Source: Arabidopsis thaliana (lineage: Eukaryota > Streptophyta > Magnoliopsida > Brassicales > Brassicaceae). From it: a DNA stretch of 64,000 nucleotides. The position numbers were made by a program, and so were the translations under genes. The DNA lies in assembly GCF_000001735.4 (NCBI RefSeq), contig NC_003070.9:19825971-19889970 (forward strand), read 5' to 3'. Below the pieces are notes generated by a model that saw only the letters and a program-made list of their open reading frames with translations, ran no database searches and was not told the DNA's origin. Position 1 is the stretch's first letter, and each line of letters opens with the position of its first letter. Below are positions 36,908 through 47,281 of the stretch, piece by piece.

Positions 36908-38680
36908 ATGGAATTGCCGGTAAAAGCTCCTATTCCCGGTGGCCGGGAAATCTCATATAGATTAGAAACCAAGAATCTGTCGTATAGAATAGGCGGAAAC
37001 ACTCCAAAGTTTTCTAATTTATGTGGTTTGTTGAGTGAGAAGGAGGAAAAGGTTATCTTAAAGGATGTTTCTTGTGATGCAAGATCCGCGGAGATCACTG
37101 CGATCGCGGGTCCAAGCGGAGCAGGGAAAACCACGTTGCTGGAGATTCTAGCCGGAAAAGTTTCTCATGGGAAAGTTTCAGGGCAAGTGCTTGTCAACGG
37201 TAGGCCTATGGATGGTCCTGAGTACAGGAGGGTTTCAGGGTTTGTGCCACAAGAAGATGCTCTGTTTCCGTTTCTTACGGTGCAAGAAACACTGACGTAC
37301 AGCGCACTCTTGAGGCTGAAGACAAAGAGGAAAGACGCGGCTGCAAAGGTGAAGAGGCTGATTCAAGAGCTTGGTCTAGAACATGTTGCGGATTCAAGGA
37401 TCGGTCAAGGATCAAGATCTGGAATCTCTGGAGGAGAGAGAAGAAGGGTTTCTATTGGAGTTGAACTTGTTCATGATCCAAATGTTATATTGATCGATGA
37501 GCCAACCTCTGGTTTGGATTCTGCGTCCGCTCTTCAAGTTGTGACGCTTCTCAAAGATATGACGATTAAACAAGGTAAAACCATTGTTCTGACGATTCAC
37601 CAGCCTGGTTTTCGCATACTCGAGCAGATAGACCGGATAGTGTTGCTCTCTAACGGGATGGTTGTTCAAAACGGATCAGTTTATAGCCTTCATCAGAAGA
37701 TTAAGTTCTCCGGTCACCAGATTCCTAGGCGGGTAAATGTCTTGGAGTATGCAATTGATATTGCAGGGAGTCTTGAACCGATCAGAACCCAGAGTTGCAG
37801 AGAAATCTCATGTTATGGTCATAGCAAAACATGGAAGAGTTGCTATATTAGTGCAGGAGGAGAGCTTCATCAATCTGATTCTCACAGCAACTCAGTGTTA
37901 GAGGAAGTGCAGATACTCGGGCAAAGATCTTGCAAGAACATCTTCAGAACCAAGCAATTGTTCACAACCAGAGCCTTACAAGCTTCCATTGCCGGTCTTA
38001 TACTGGGGTCGATTTACTTGAACGTAGGAAATCAAAAGAAAGAAGCGAAAGTCTTGCGAACCGGGTTCTTCGCCTTTATCCTCACTTTCCTGCTATCTTC
38101 CACAACAGAGGGACTTCCAATTTTCTTGCAAGACAGGAGAATCCTAATGAGAGAGACATCGAGAAGGGCTTACAGAGTTTTGTCTTACGTTTTAGCAGAT
38201 ACTCTCATATTCATTCCCTTCTTGTTGATCATAAGCATGCTCTTTGCTACGCCGGTTTATTGGCTGGTCGGTCTCAGAAGAGAGCTAGACGGCTTCCTCT
38301 ACTTCTCATTGGTGATATGGATTGTTCTTCTGATGTCAAACTCTTTTGTCGCATGTTTCAGTGCTCTTGTCCCAAACTTCATAATGGGGACATCAGTAAT
38401 CTCAGGTCTCATGGGATCTTTCTTCCTCTTCTCCGGGTATTTCATTGCAAAGGACAGGATCCCCGTTTACTGGGAGTTCATGCATTATCTCAGCCTCTTC
38501 AAGTATCCATTCGAATGCCTGATGATCAACGAGTATCGAGGAGACGTGTTCTTAAAACAACAAGACCTCAAAGAGTCTCAGAAATGGAGCAATCTTGGTA
38601 TCATGGCAAGTTTCATCGTCGGGTACAGAGTCCTTGGATTCTTCATCTTATGGTACAGATGTTACAGAACAAGAAGCTAG
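36908..38680 (+). CDS. ABCG10: ABCG10, half-size ABC transporter of the WBC/ABCG type, 590 aa
   Basis: Intronless, 590 residues, with the domain order NBD then TMD that marks ABCG half-transporters. Walker [10 protein letters not shown] is at 68-76, the Q-loop Gln at about 115, the signature SGGERRRVS at 174-182, Walker B VILIDEP at 193-199 and the H-loop His at 231 (TIHQP). Six hydrophobic segments follow from about residue 350 ([39 protein letters not shown] and others). Half-transporters must dimerise and export lipids, hormones or other small molecules across the plasma membrane. The substrate cannot be read from sequence. It corresponds to AT1G53270. All catalytic motifs are intact. Confidence 0.93.
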
Positions 38681-38971
38681 GTTAATAACAATGATCTGCA
38701 GATATAATTCAATTTGTTTTGTAATTTTATAAGAAATTTTACTTTCTCATATTCTTTCTTTTTGTTCAGCACTTTCTTATATTCTAAAATTCGCAATGTA
38801 AAGTAACAAAAAAACTTTCTGATAAAAACAGAGTAAACTCGTTTATTTATAAGACAGTTTTAAGCATCACACTTAGTACAAAGCTCACCACAACAACGGT
38901 ACACTCATTGATCGTTTGATACTAAAGCCTTTTTCTTATTAAAGTCACTCTTACCTAAGATACTCATGAGT

Positions 38972-41371
38972 TTACACAAGTGTTGCCTTTGAGAGCTGAA
39001 GTCCTTTCTCGCGCCCGTAAAACTTCTCTACAATTGCAAGTGCAAACTCCAATGAGGTTCCTGGACCCCTGCTCGTTATGAGATTGCCGTCCACCAAGAC
39101 TCGATGCTCGATGTGACTCTGGTCCGTCAGTTTGCTGCACATTGCTGGAAACGCTGTTGCCTTCTTACCCTGTAAAAAAATCCATTAAAAATTGTGACCC
39201 TTCCCTTAGTTTTAAGTGCAAAAATAACGGTTTGATAACAGAATACTCCATGCCATCGGATATATAGTAATGATCCTACACATCTAAGCAAATGTGTGTG
39301 CTATTGTGATTACTCTCGTACCTTGAGTAAACCATGTGGCTCAAACACCAGAGCAGGAGAGGCACAAATTGCTCCATATGGTTTGTTTGATTCCGCCTGC
39401 TTCTTTAACATATTCACTAGCTTCTCCGAACTTGCAAATGCTTCAGCACCGCCGAGACCACCCTGATAATAAAAAGAGAAGTTCATCATGTTGGCCTCAA
39501 CTTGCTTGACACTATAAACTTTAGTAATTTGAAGAAGTTAGCACTCACAGGCAACACAATCAGATCGTACGAATTCTTTTCAGCCTCGTCGAGAAGCACA
39601 TCTGCCACCAGCTTGACTTTCCGAGATGCTACCACTTCCAAACTGTTACCAAGCGCAGCTACGACAACATTTGCTTTTGCCCGCTTCAGGACATCAATGA
39701 TAGCAACAGCTTCCATTTCCTCCGAGCCATCTGCAATGGGTACAAGAATCTGAAAAGGAAAAACATGATCTCTCAGTGTACGGAAGATTGATTAAGAAAG
39801 ACGCATGAGCTCAGTAAAGCAAGTGTGAAAAGTTTTGCCAGTCTTTTTTTTCTTTTCATTTTGCCAGACAGGCAATTGAAAGCTACCTGTGGGGTACCCT
39901 CGAATGACCAGCTGACTTGGTTAAGCTCAGTAATAGTATACTCATCACCAGGGTTGGGACGCATCACCTGATATGCAAAGGGGAAGAATAGAGACTAAGA
40001 GGTTACCATGGAATAAAGCCTATGCTACCAAGGAATGGTTGTTTCTTTGTGGAAACCTAAATTTTTCAGTGTCCTATATAGCTTTCAACTGTCTGTAATC
40101 TCACAAGAACAGTCACTGATCAGTGGACAGGGGAAATAATGCTGAAAAATTCAGCCACAGGCCTAGGCTTCAAGGAAATCACAGTATTAGTGAGGTCGAA
40201 AACACGTATTTGTATTTTTTTACATGAACTAACAATACTAGGGTGCTTTAAAGAGTGTTAAATCAAATAAGTGCTCCCCTCGAATCAGCTACTAAATATA
40301 TCCTTCTTTGCGGAGAGCCATCTTCTCAACAGAAACTGGCCTCTAAGATCTGTCGATTATTTGGAGACCAAATTAAGGTTGATAGAAGAGTCAGGGATAA
40401 GACATACCAAGGGGCCAGAGACTTCAACAGCTTTCTCTTTCCCAAGAAGTTGCTCCACAAGCGTGACAGAGAATTCCATGGTAGTTCCAGGCCCTCTACT
40501 GGTCACTATCTTCCCATCAATTTCCACTCTTGACTCAACAGCTGTCGCACAAGCCGCTAGTTTCTCCATAAAAACCGGGTAACATGTAGCCTGCAAGCAA
40601 CGTATGTGATTTATACACCAAAATACAAACTCAAAAGAAAAGAAAACTTCTTGGATACTGATCACTCACTACACACATACTTTTTTACCCTCTAGTAGTC
40701 CCCAAGTACCAAACGCCAACGCCGGCGCACAACAGATAGCAGCGTTAAGTCGTCCATCAGTGTCTTGCTTCTTCACCATCTTCTCTAAAGGTTTACAATT
40801 CTTAAGAGTCTCACCACCAGGAAGTCCTCCCTTAACCAATCACATCACCAAAACAAATATGAAATCAATACATCTAATTGAGAAACTATTTCGATACCAA
40901 ATGGATTCAGATTGGCAGAGAGAGACGTACAGGGAGCATAATAAGGTCGAAAACCGAGTCGGTGATATCAGAGAGAAGAGTATCAGCGACCATTTTGATT
41001 CCATGGCAAGCATCAACGCCGACCTGATTCTCAACGGAAGCCACCGTAACATCCGCTCCGCCTCGCCGTAGCACATCGATCATAACCACCGCTTCAAACG
41101 GCTCCGTACCATGAGCAACAGGAATCAAAACCTAAAGAAAACTCAGATTTATCAAGAGAAATTTACAGGATCGATAGGGATAAGAACGAAATCGATGAGA
41201 ACGATGTACCTTCTTAGTAGATGAAGACATAGTTGCAGAGATAGAGAAGGATCGTCGATTTACACGAAGAGAGATTCGTCTCGGAGAATAGTGATGGAGT
41301 TTTTTAGTGTTAAAAAAGGGAGTGACAGTGATTTTGTTAAAATAGCGATGACACAACGACGACGACGCCAT
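38972..41371 (-). CDS. DJ1B: DJ1B, two-domain DJ-1/PfpI protein, 438 aa
   Basis: Eight exons (41371-41210, 41131-40931, 40830-40681, 40590-40408, 39967-39887, 39749-39549, 39462-39322, 39169-38972) join to 438 residues. Residues 1-54 are basic and Ser-rich with few acids, a plastid-type transit peptide. Two DJ-1 domains follow in tandem: 55 to about 240 and about 258-438. Each keeps the nucleophile-elbow cysteine (C154 in AAICCAPA, C359 in GAICASPA) and the matching acidic residue in GTEPFEA / GSEEMEA. The exon pattern is repeated in both halves (67-codon exons at both starts), a sign of internal gene duplication. DJ-1 proteins act in glyoxal/methylglyoxal detoxification and oxidative stress protection. 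Corresponds to AT1G53280. Met48 is a possible internal start. Confidence 0.94.
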
Positions 41372-42155
41372 TGACGTTTTTTTTTTTCCTTAAAGAACTT
41401 TTGATGAAAGAGAAGCAGTGATGAAACGGGCTTTATCCTGACGTGTTTTAATGTGATTGGATGGAAAATGACAATCAGCCATTAATCTTTTAACACGTCA
41501 TCAATCAACTCAAGACGGCGTGTAGTTTGGTTTATCAGAAAACAACTTCCCGGTTCAGAGTTTTGTTCATAAACTTGTTGTGGTTTTGATGTATTGATGA
41601 GAGATAATATTGTAGGAGAAAGAAAAGAAAATACATGCCTAGTCCAGGCTATAATGATTAGTGGGTCTAGTCCAACTTTTACAAGCCATAAAACAGCCCA
41701 ATAACACAGATCTATGATGTGAACTTATGAAGTTGTGAACCCAATTAAGGAAGGTTTCCGAGTGGAGTAGATGAGATTTGCATGTTGAAAATTATGCAAA
41801 GTGCAGATTTGCATTGATGAGATGTTGCTTTGTATTGATGAACATTTTGAGTCCGATAATTTATAATACTACAAAAGTAAACCAAAAATGTTGGTTTTCA
41901 CTCTTCTATCTTCTTTTAATCTTTGCTTCTTTTATAATTGGTATAAAAAAAAGTTTTATAATTTAAAAAATATTTTTATTGATATGAAAACTTCATCAAT
42001 CTTACAAATATCTCGACTATTTTGTCAACTTATCTACCCATTTATGTTTCTCATTTCTATAGTCTCCATCCTGCAATTTTTTTATATAAATCATGTCAAT
42101 TTCTTTATACAAAATATTTTTTTAATCAAACTAAATAAAACAAGTGAAGAGATTA
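41372..42155. other. DJ1B promoter and start of the thionin-like duplication
   Basis: 41372-41750 is the DJ1B upstream region and contains two TGACGTGTT motifs in inverted orientation. From about 41753 the sequence is copy 1 of a tandem duplication matching 43059 onward, and forms the 3' flank of the first thionin-like gene. Confidence 0.7.
41439..41500. promoter_or_regulatory. Inverted TGACGTGTT pair upstream of DJ1B
   Basis: TGACGTGTT at 41439-41447 and its exact inverse at 41492-41500, 44 bp apart, about 70-130 bp upstream of the DJ1B start codon. The ACGT core is the bZIP-binding core (TGACG/ABRE-like). Function is inferred from motif only. Confidence 0.5.
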
Positions 42156-42365
42156 TTACTGGGATGATTGAGCTGACTGAAGTCTACGACATTTGCGGTC
42201 ACATTTATCTTTACAGTATTTTTCTGGATGTGTAAAAAAAAAGTTACACTTGGTCTCGCAAAGGTCCATGCATGTAGCATATGAAAGCCCTTCTACTTCT
42301 TCTACCATAGCAACCATAACTACCAACACCACCACCATCAATACAACACATTTTTTAAGACTCAT
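42156..42365 (-). CDS. Thionin-like secreted cysteine-rich peptide, copy 1, 69 aa
   Basis: A single-exon gene. Residues 1 to about 26 are a strong signal peptide (hydrophobic VVLMVVVLVVMVAM after two lysines). The mature part has six cysteines spaced C-x3-C-x3-C-x10-C-x3-C-x3-C and is basic at the end (KDKCDRKCRR). This symmetrical spacing suggests two antiparallel helices linked by disulfides, as in thionin-like or hairpinin-type plant peptides. A TATA-like (TA)n run lies about 45-70 bp upstream of the ATG. By position it is one of the small loci near AT1G53282/AT1G53285 that I recall as thionin family. A role in defence or reproduction is not shown by the sequence. Confidence 0.8.
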   Translation of the reverse strand: MSLKKCVVLMVVVLVVMVAMVEEVEGLSYATCMDLCETKCNFFFTHPEKYCKDKCDRKCRRLQSAQSSQ

Positions 42366-42709
42366 TTTTTCTTGTATAAATAATTATATATATGTTCACT
42401 ACAAACTTTGTATATATATATATATATAGGTAAGAATCATGCACTGGTAAATCTTATGTTATTTAATGTCATTAATAATATGTTTACGTTTTATTTATTA
42501 TATTTCCACATGATCCTACTTTATTATAGTTTTATTTATTATATTTCCAAATAATCCCACTTTATTAATGAAATGTTTAATTTTAGAACTAATTTCTAAA
42601 TCTTATAATTTTTTATAAATAGTTTATTTAATATATTTTAAAATGATATAATTAATTTTGGAGATATTTGAGATAAAAAAAACTTTAGCCTTTCAACTTA
42701 TTTACAATG

Positions 42710-42808
42710 GCACTCCACAAACATTGCCTTTTTTATTAAAATATAAAAATATCAAAAAATATCAAAATAAAAGATTTAGCACTCCACAAACATTGCCTTT
42801 TTTATTAA
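42710..42808. repeat. 30-bp direct repeats, 69 bp apart
   Basis: Identical 30-bp copies at 42710-42739 and 42779-42808, with core GCACTCCACAAACATTGCC, in the spacer upstream of thionin-like copy 1. Together they look like a short local tandem duplication of about 69 bp. Confidence 0.9.
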
Positions 42809-43929
42809 TTGCTAATTTTTTAAAACCTATCTATCTAATTTAAACATAAATATATGATTCTTCTTTCACTTTTATTTGACTTTATTTATTTAATTTATTT
42901 TAAATTTCTATAAAATACTTATAGTTAATAAAATATTAGATTTTTTATGCATATAATGTGATTCAAATATTTTTAAAATAGATTACTCAATCGATGAAAA
43001 AATATGTGTATAATGTCCCATATTGCATACAAAGACATGAAGGAGAAGAACCAAAGGAAGGTTTTCAAGTGAAGATGAGATTTGCATGTTGAAAATGATG
43101 CAAAGTAAAGATTTGCATTGATGATATATTGCTTTGTATTGATGAACATTTTGAGTCCGATAATTTATAATACAAAATTTAACCCTAAAAAATTGGTTTG
43201 TACTCCTCTATCTTCTTTTGATATTTTCTTTTTAATTTTGAAAGGAGATGAAGATAATAAATATGAGAGTTGGCTTTGTGTGGAATCAAGAGACAATGAT
43301 ATAACACGATTGCTTTTGTGTCTTAACTCTTAACATTGAAGCAACTTTTTATGATTTAAAGATAATGAAAGAGACATACAAGTTGTCGGATTTTCAAGAA
43401 CATTTCATTACAGATGTCTTGGCTTAAAATGATAACTCACCTAATGCAAAATCTGATACTATTAATCGGGAAGTACTTATAAGTTTTATAGCTAAAATAT
43501 GTACTTAGTTACATCATTATACCATTAGTTTTAAAACTAAAACAGGGTTCGAACCTCTTATTTTACAATTTCTTAGATTAAAATGTAACTATAGAAAACT
43601 ATGTCATTCTGCAATCTTTTATAATATACATGAGAGTTATATTACGGTTTTACTAATGGATGAAGAATTGATATGTATTTTAATTTTGAAACGTCACATA
43701 TATAGTTGCAAAAAAAGAGTTAAATTTCTAAAAAAAAATTGTTATTAATATGAAAGCTTCATCAAGTTTACAAATATATCAACTATTTTGTCAACTTATT
43801 TATCCATTTATGTTTCTCATTCCTATAGTCTCCACCCTGCAATTTTTTCATATAATTTATGTCAAAAATTTTATACACACAACATAAAAAGAAAAAAAAA
43901 GAAATTCAATAAAATAAATGAAGAGATTA

Positions 43930-44133
43930 TTACTGAGATGATTGAAGTCTACGACATTTGCGGTTACATTTATCTTTACAGTATTTTTCTGGATGTGTAA
44001 AAAAAAAGTTACACTTGGTCTCGCAAAGATCCATGCATGTAGCATATGAAAGCCGCCCTTCAACGTCATCTACCATAGCCACCATAACTACCAACACCAC
44101 CACCATCAATACAACACATTTTTTCATACTCAT
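43930..44133 (-). CDS. Thionin-like secreted cysteine-rich peptide, copy 2, 67 aa
   Basis: A close paralogue of the gene at 42156-42365, same strand. The six cysteines and their spacing are identical, as is most of the mature peptide. Differences cluster at the signal-peptide junction (DDVEGR here, EEVEG in copy 1) and the C-terminal tail (two residues shorter). The upstream (TA)n promoter is also duplicated and is longer here. No damage is seen, so both copies look functional. High similarity in coding and flanking DNA indicates a recent tandem duplication or gene conversion. Confidence 0.8.
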   Translation of the reverse strand: MSMKKCVVLMVVVLVVMVAMVDDVEGRLSYATCMDLCETKCNFFFTHPEKYCKDKCNRKCRRLQSSQ

Positions 44134-44483
44134 TTTTTCTTGTATAAATAATTATATATATGTTCACTACAAACTTTGTATATATATATATATATATATA
44201 GGTAAGAATCATGCACTGGTAAATCTTATGTTATTTAATTTTATTAATGAAGTGTTTACTTTTATAAGTAGTTTTATTTATTATATTTCCAAATAATCCT
44301 ACTTTATTATCGTTTTATTTATTATATTTCCAAATAATCCTACTTTAATAATGAAATGTCTAATTTTAAAACTAGTTTCTAAATCTTATGAAATTTTATA
44401 AATAGTTTTATTTATTAGATTTTTAAATTATATATATGTTCATTAAAAAGTTAGTATGCTAGGTGAGAATCATGCACAAGTAA

Positions 44484-44659
44484 TTTTTTTTTTTTTTTTT
44501 TGCTAAACATGTAAAAATCATATAAAGGAAAGAGGGGTTTTACAAAGAGCAAAAAAAAGCCTACACAAAAGCAACCTTGGCCAAAAAAAAGAAGAAGATA
44601 AAAACAAGGCTTCCAATAGAGTAACAAAAGATTTGGGAAAAGCTAACAAATCCATATTA
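44484..44659 (-). mobile_element. Insertion starting with T18, probable retroposon fragment
   Basis: Comparison with the two intact duplication units shows that GAATCATGCAC..GTAA should run straight into AATCTTATG. Here 176 bp intervene, starting with 18 T's. On the minus strand it would end in poly-A, as a LINE or SINE 3' end does. There is no coding capacity. Short flanking GTAA/TTAA does not give a clear target-site duplication. Confidence 0.55.
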
Positions 44660-45276
44660 AAATCTTATGATCCTATTTTATTAAAAATTTATTTATTATT
44701 TTTCCAAATGATCCTATTTTATTAATGATTTTTAAAAAAATAGAAATAGAGGATTAATTTGTGTCTTATTCAACACAATTATCACATTTTATAACTTAAA
44801 TTAAAAAAAAATAATAAATATTTTCAATCTAAAAAAAATCATTTTGCGCTTATGTGGTAAGTCCACAATTATTCTCATTTTTTTTTTCTCTTTTTAATTC
44901 TACAATCCTTTTGGCCAAATACATTTAATTACAAATCTTCTAATTTTCATAAAATTAATTGCCAAACACACATAAAAGTTTTTTTAATATTTAATGTTAC
45001 CAAATTTCGATATTTTGAATTTTATTAATGCGATAGCTGGTAGACAACACCTACTGTTTAATTTAATTAACTAATCTACGTTTGAATCCAAACAACTTTA
45101 TATAGCATTGATGAGAAATTGAGAATTCATTTTAATTGGCGGTATATTTAGTCAATTTAACGTTGCCTAATTTCTTTACAATTACAACTAAAAGTTCAAA
45201 AAAATAATTAAGAACCTAACTCTAATTCTCTATCCTCCAACAAAAACACGTAAATATCATAATTAACTCAAGTTAG

Positions 45277-45284
45277 TATAAATA
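45277..45284 (+). promoter_or_regulatory. TATA box of B3GALT14
   Basis: TATAAATA about 100 bp upstream of the ATG at 45383, in otherwise AT-moderate sequence; transcription is expected to begin near 45310. Confidence 0.55.
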
Positions 45285-45382
45285 TGTGACCGGATCCGAA
45301 TAATTGGATCCACCGGATCGGAGGGAAAAAAAACAAACCCGTGACGCCATTAACGAAGGTCGAGCTTCCTTGACACCACACA

Positions 45383-47281
45383 ATGCATTCTCCTCGTAAG
45401 CTATTTCACGCGCGGTCATCACTCGCCACGCGCCGATCAACGGCTCTTGTCGTATTAACTTCCCTAGCTATTGGAATCGCCGGTTTCACATTTGGACTCG
45501 CCGTAATTCTTATACCGGGTCTCCGATTAACCGGTCGTAATTGCTTGACGAACACTCCTCCGAAGACGGTGCGAGTCGTTTGGGACGTCGCCGGAAATAG
45601 TAATGGCGTTGTTAGTGGCGAAAAGAAGAGGCATAAGGTTATGGGATTCGTTGGTATTCAAACCGGATTTGGATCTGCTGGCCGGAGACGATCACTTAGA
45701 AAGACATGGATGCCGTCAGATCCAGAAGGTCTTCGACGGTAACTGATTCAATTACATTCTCTTGCCATTGTTCTTGTGAGCATCTGTTTGAATTAGCTTC
45801 AGGATATCTGTGGAATCATTGCATCACTTAGAATTTGTTTGATCTGGATTTGAATTAGCAAATCTGAGAGTTTTATGTGGATCTTACTTAATAGATTGAA
45901 GTGAAGGCAATGAGGTTTGATTTTGTATTGATCTTGATTCTTAGGTTGAAATGAATCTAATTAGGTGCTTCTTAGTGAACTTTAGTTTCCAAAGTCTCAC
46001 CAGATTCAAGAAAATTGATTCTTGGATGCTTTGACGATAGAGATGGATCTGCTTGTGTTTACTTTGTCACTGAGTAACACTGCTCACTGCTGTTTGCAGT
46101 TTGGAAGAATCTACGGGGTTAGCCATCAGGTTTATGATAGGAAAAACGAAAAGTGAGGAGAAAATGGCTCAGCTCAGAAGAGAAATCGCAGAGTATGATG
46201 ACTTCGTACTGCTAGATATCGAAGAGGAGTACAGTAAGCTTCCTTACAAAACGTTAGTGAGAGTGATTTGGTTCAGATCTTATCTAACAACACAATATGA
46301 ATTACAAGGCTCTAATCCGTGGTAGTCGTTGTTCTTCTTTGTTGTATAGTTTGGCTTTCTTCAAAGCTGCGTACGCGCTTTATGATTCTGAGTTCTATGT
46401 CAAAGCTGATGATGATATATACTTGAGGCCAGGTGATTAGCTCTTATAGTTTTTATCCTCTGTCTTCAGGGGAAAAAAGAATCTGGACCTTTAAATGGTG
46501 CTATGTTGTTTTATTCATGTTTTCCACAGATCGACTCTCTCTGCTATTGGCGAAAGAGCGGAGTCACTCTCAGACGTACCTAGGATGCTTGAAAAAGGGT
46601 CCGGTTTTCACAGATCCTAAGCTCAAATGGTAAGTATGAAAAAGTTGAAACGCAGATCTTAACATGAAGAAGGCAAGTACAAAACTGAGAACTAATGTAT
46701 GCTTGAAAACTATTGGGAATGGGATCAAAAATGGAATTTTGCAGGTATGAACCATTGTCTCATCTGCTGGGAAAAGAGTACTTTCTTCATGCTTATGGCC
46801 CGATTTATGCTCTCTCTGCTGATGTGGTAGCCAGTTTGGTTGCCCTCAAGAATAACAGGCATGCTCTGTTGTATAACTTGACAAAAGATCATAGTGTCTG
46901 TTTTGCTTAGTAAAGAAATAAAAGATTTTGTCTGTAACTGCAGTTTCAGGATGTTTAACAACGAGGACGTAACAATAGGTGCGTGGATGCTGGCAATGAA
47001 TGTCAACCACGAGAACCATCACATCCTTTGCGAACCAGAATGCTCACCTTCTTCTGTTGCTGTTTGGGACATCCCTAAATGCTCAGGTTCTGTGTATTTA
47101 TTTCTTACAGGTTCAGTGAACCAGTAATATGATTAACACTTGATCATAATAAAACTATACAACCATTTGATCATAAGTTGTAACTGGTGCAGGTCTTTGT
47201 AACCCAGAGAAAAGGATGTTGGAACTTCACAAGCAAGAAAGCTGCTCGAAAAGCCCAACTTTGCCATCAGATGATGAATGA
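45383..47281 (+). CDS. B3GALT14: GT31 beta-1,3-galactosyltransferase-like, 345 aa
   Basis: Exons 45383-45738, 46100-46252, 46350-46432, 46530-46629, 46745-46858, 46944-47086 and 47193-47281 join to 345 residues. A short cytosolic tail and one membrane segment (about residues 20-45) make it a type II Golgi protein. The GT31 catalytic part includes the DxD-type metal/UDP-sugar motif [10 protein letters not shown] (190-192) and the conserved [16 protein letters not shown] block. These enzymes transfer galactose in beta-1,3 linkage to glycans or arabinogalactan proteins. Donor and acceptor are family inference. It corresponds to AT1G53290, probable B3GALT14. The intron after 46858 begins GC, not GT; see findings. 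Confidence 0.85.

Larger units (their letters stand above)
41753..44440. repeat. Tandem duplication carrying two thionin-like genes
   Basis: Unit 1 is about 41753-42650 and unit 2 about 43059-44440, in the same orientation. Long stretches are near-identical: the flank around 41777/43086 (TTGCATTGATGA..GAACATTTTGAGTCCGATAA), both coding regions, both upstream (TA)n promoters, and a 41-bp sub-repeat (GTTTTATTTATTATATTTCC..) farther upstream. Unit 2 has about 480 bp (43238-43720) that unit 1 lacks. A third, partial unit follows at about 44420-44740. Confidence 0.85.
44134..45382. other. Third partial thionin-like unit, insertion and B3GALT14 promoter
   Basis: 44420-44483 and 44660-44740 match the upstream flank of the two thionin-like genes but no coding part follows. 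They are split by a poly-T-led insertion (44484-44659). The remainder is AT-rich; a TATAAATA box at 45277-45284 precedes the galactosyltransferase gene by about 100 bp. Confidence 0.65.

Noticed and set aside
37930..38685. 251-codon second-frame open region inside ABCG10
   Set aside because: It overlaps the membrane domain of an intact transporter gene; codons and domains support only the main frame.
41753..44440. Long terminal repeats of an LTR retrotransposon
   Set aside because: The repeats each contain an intact secreted-peptide gene, have no TG..CA ends, primer site or gag-pol remnants, so a tandem gene duplication explains them better.
46101..46256. Exon 2 of the GT31 gene ending at GTTA|GTGAGA
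   Set aside because: This breaks the frame into exon 3; AC|GTTAGT at 46252 gives the conserved [13 protein letters not shown] join.
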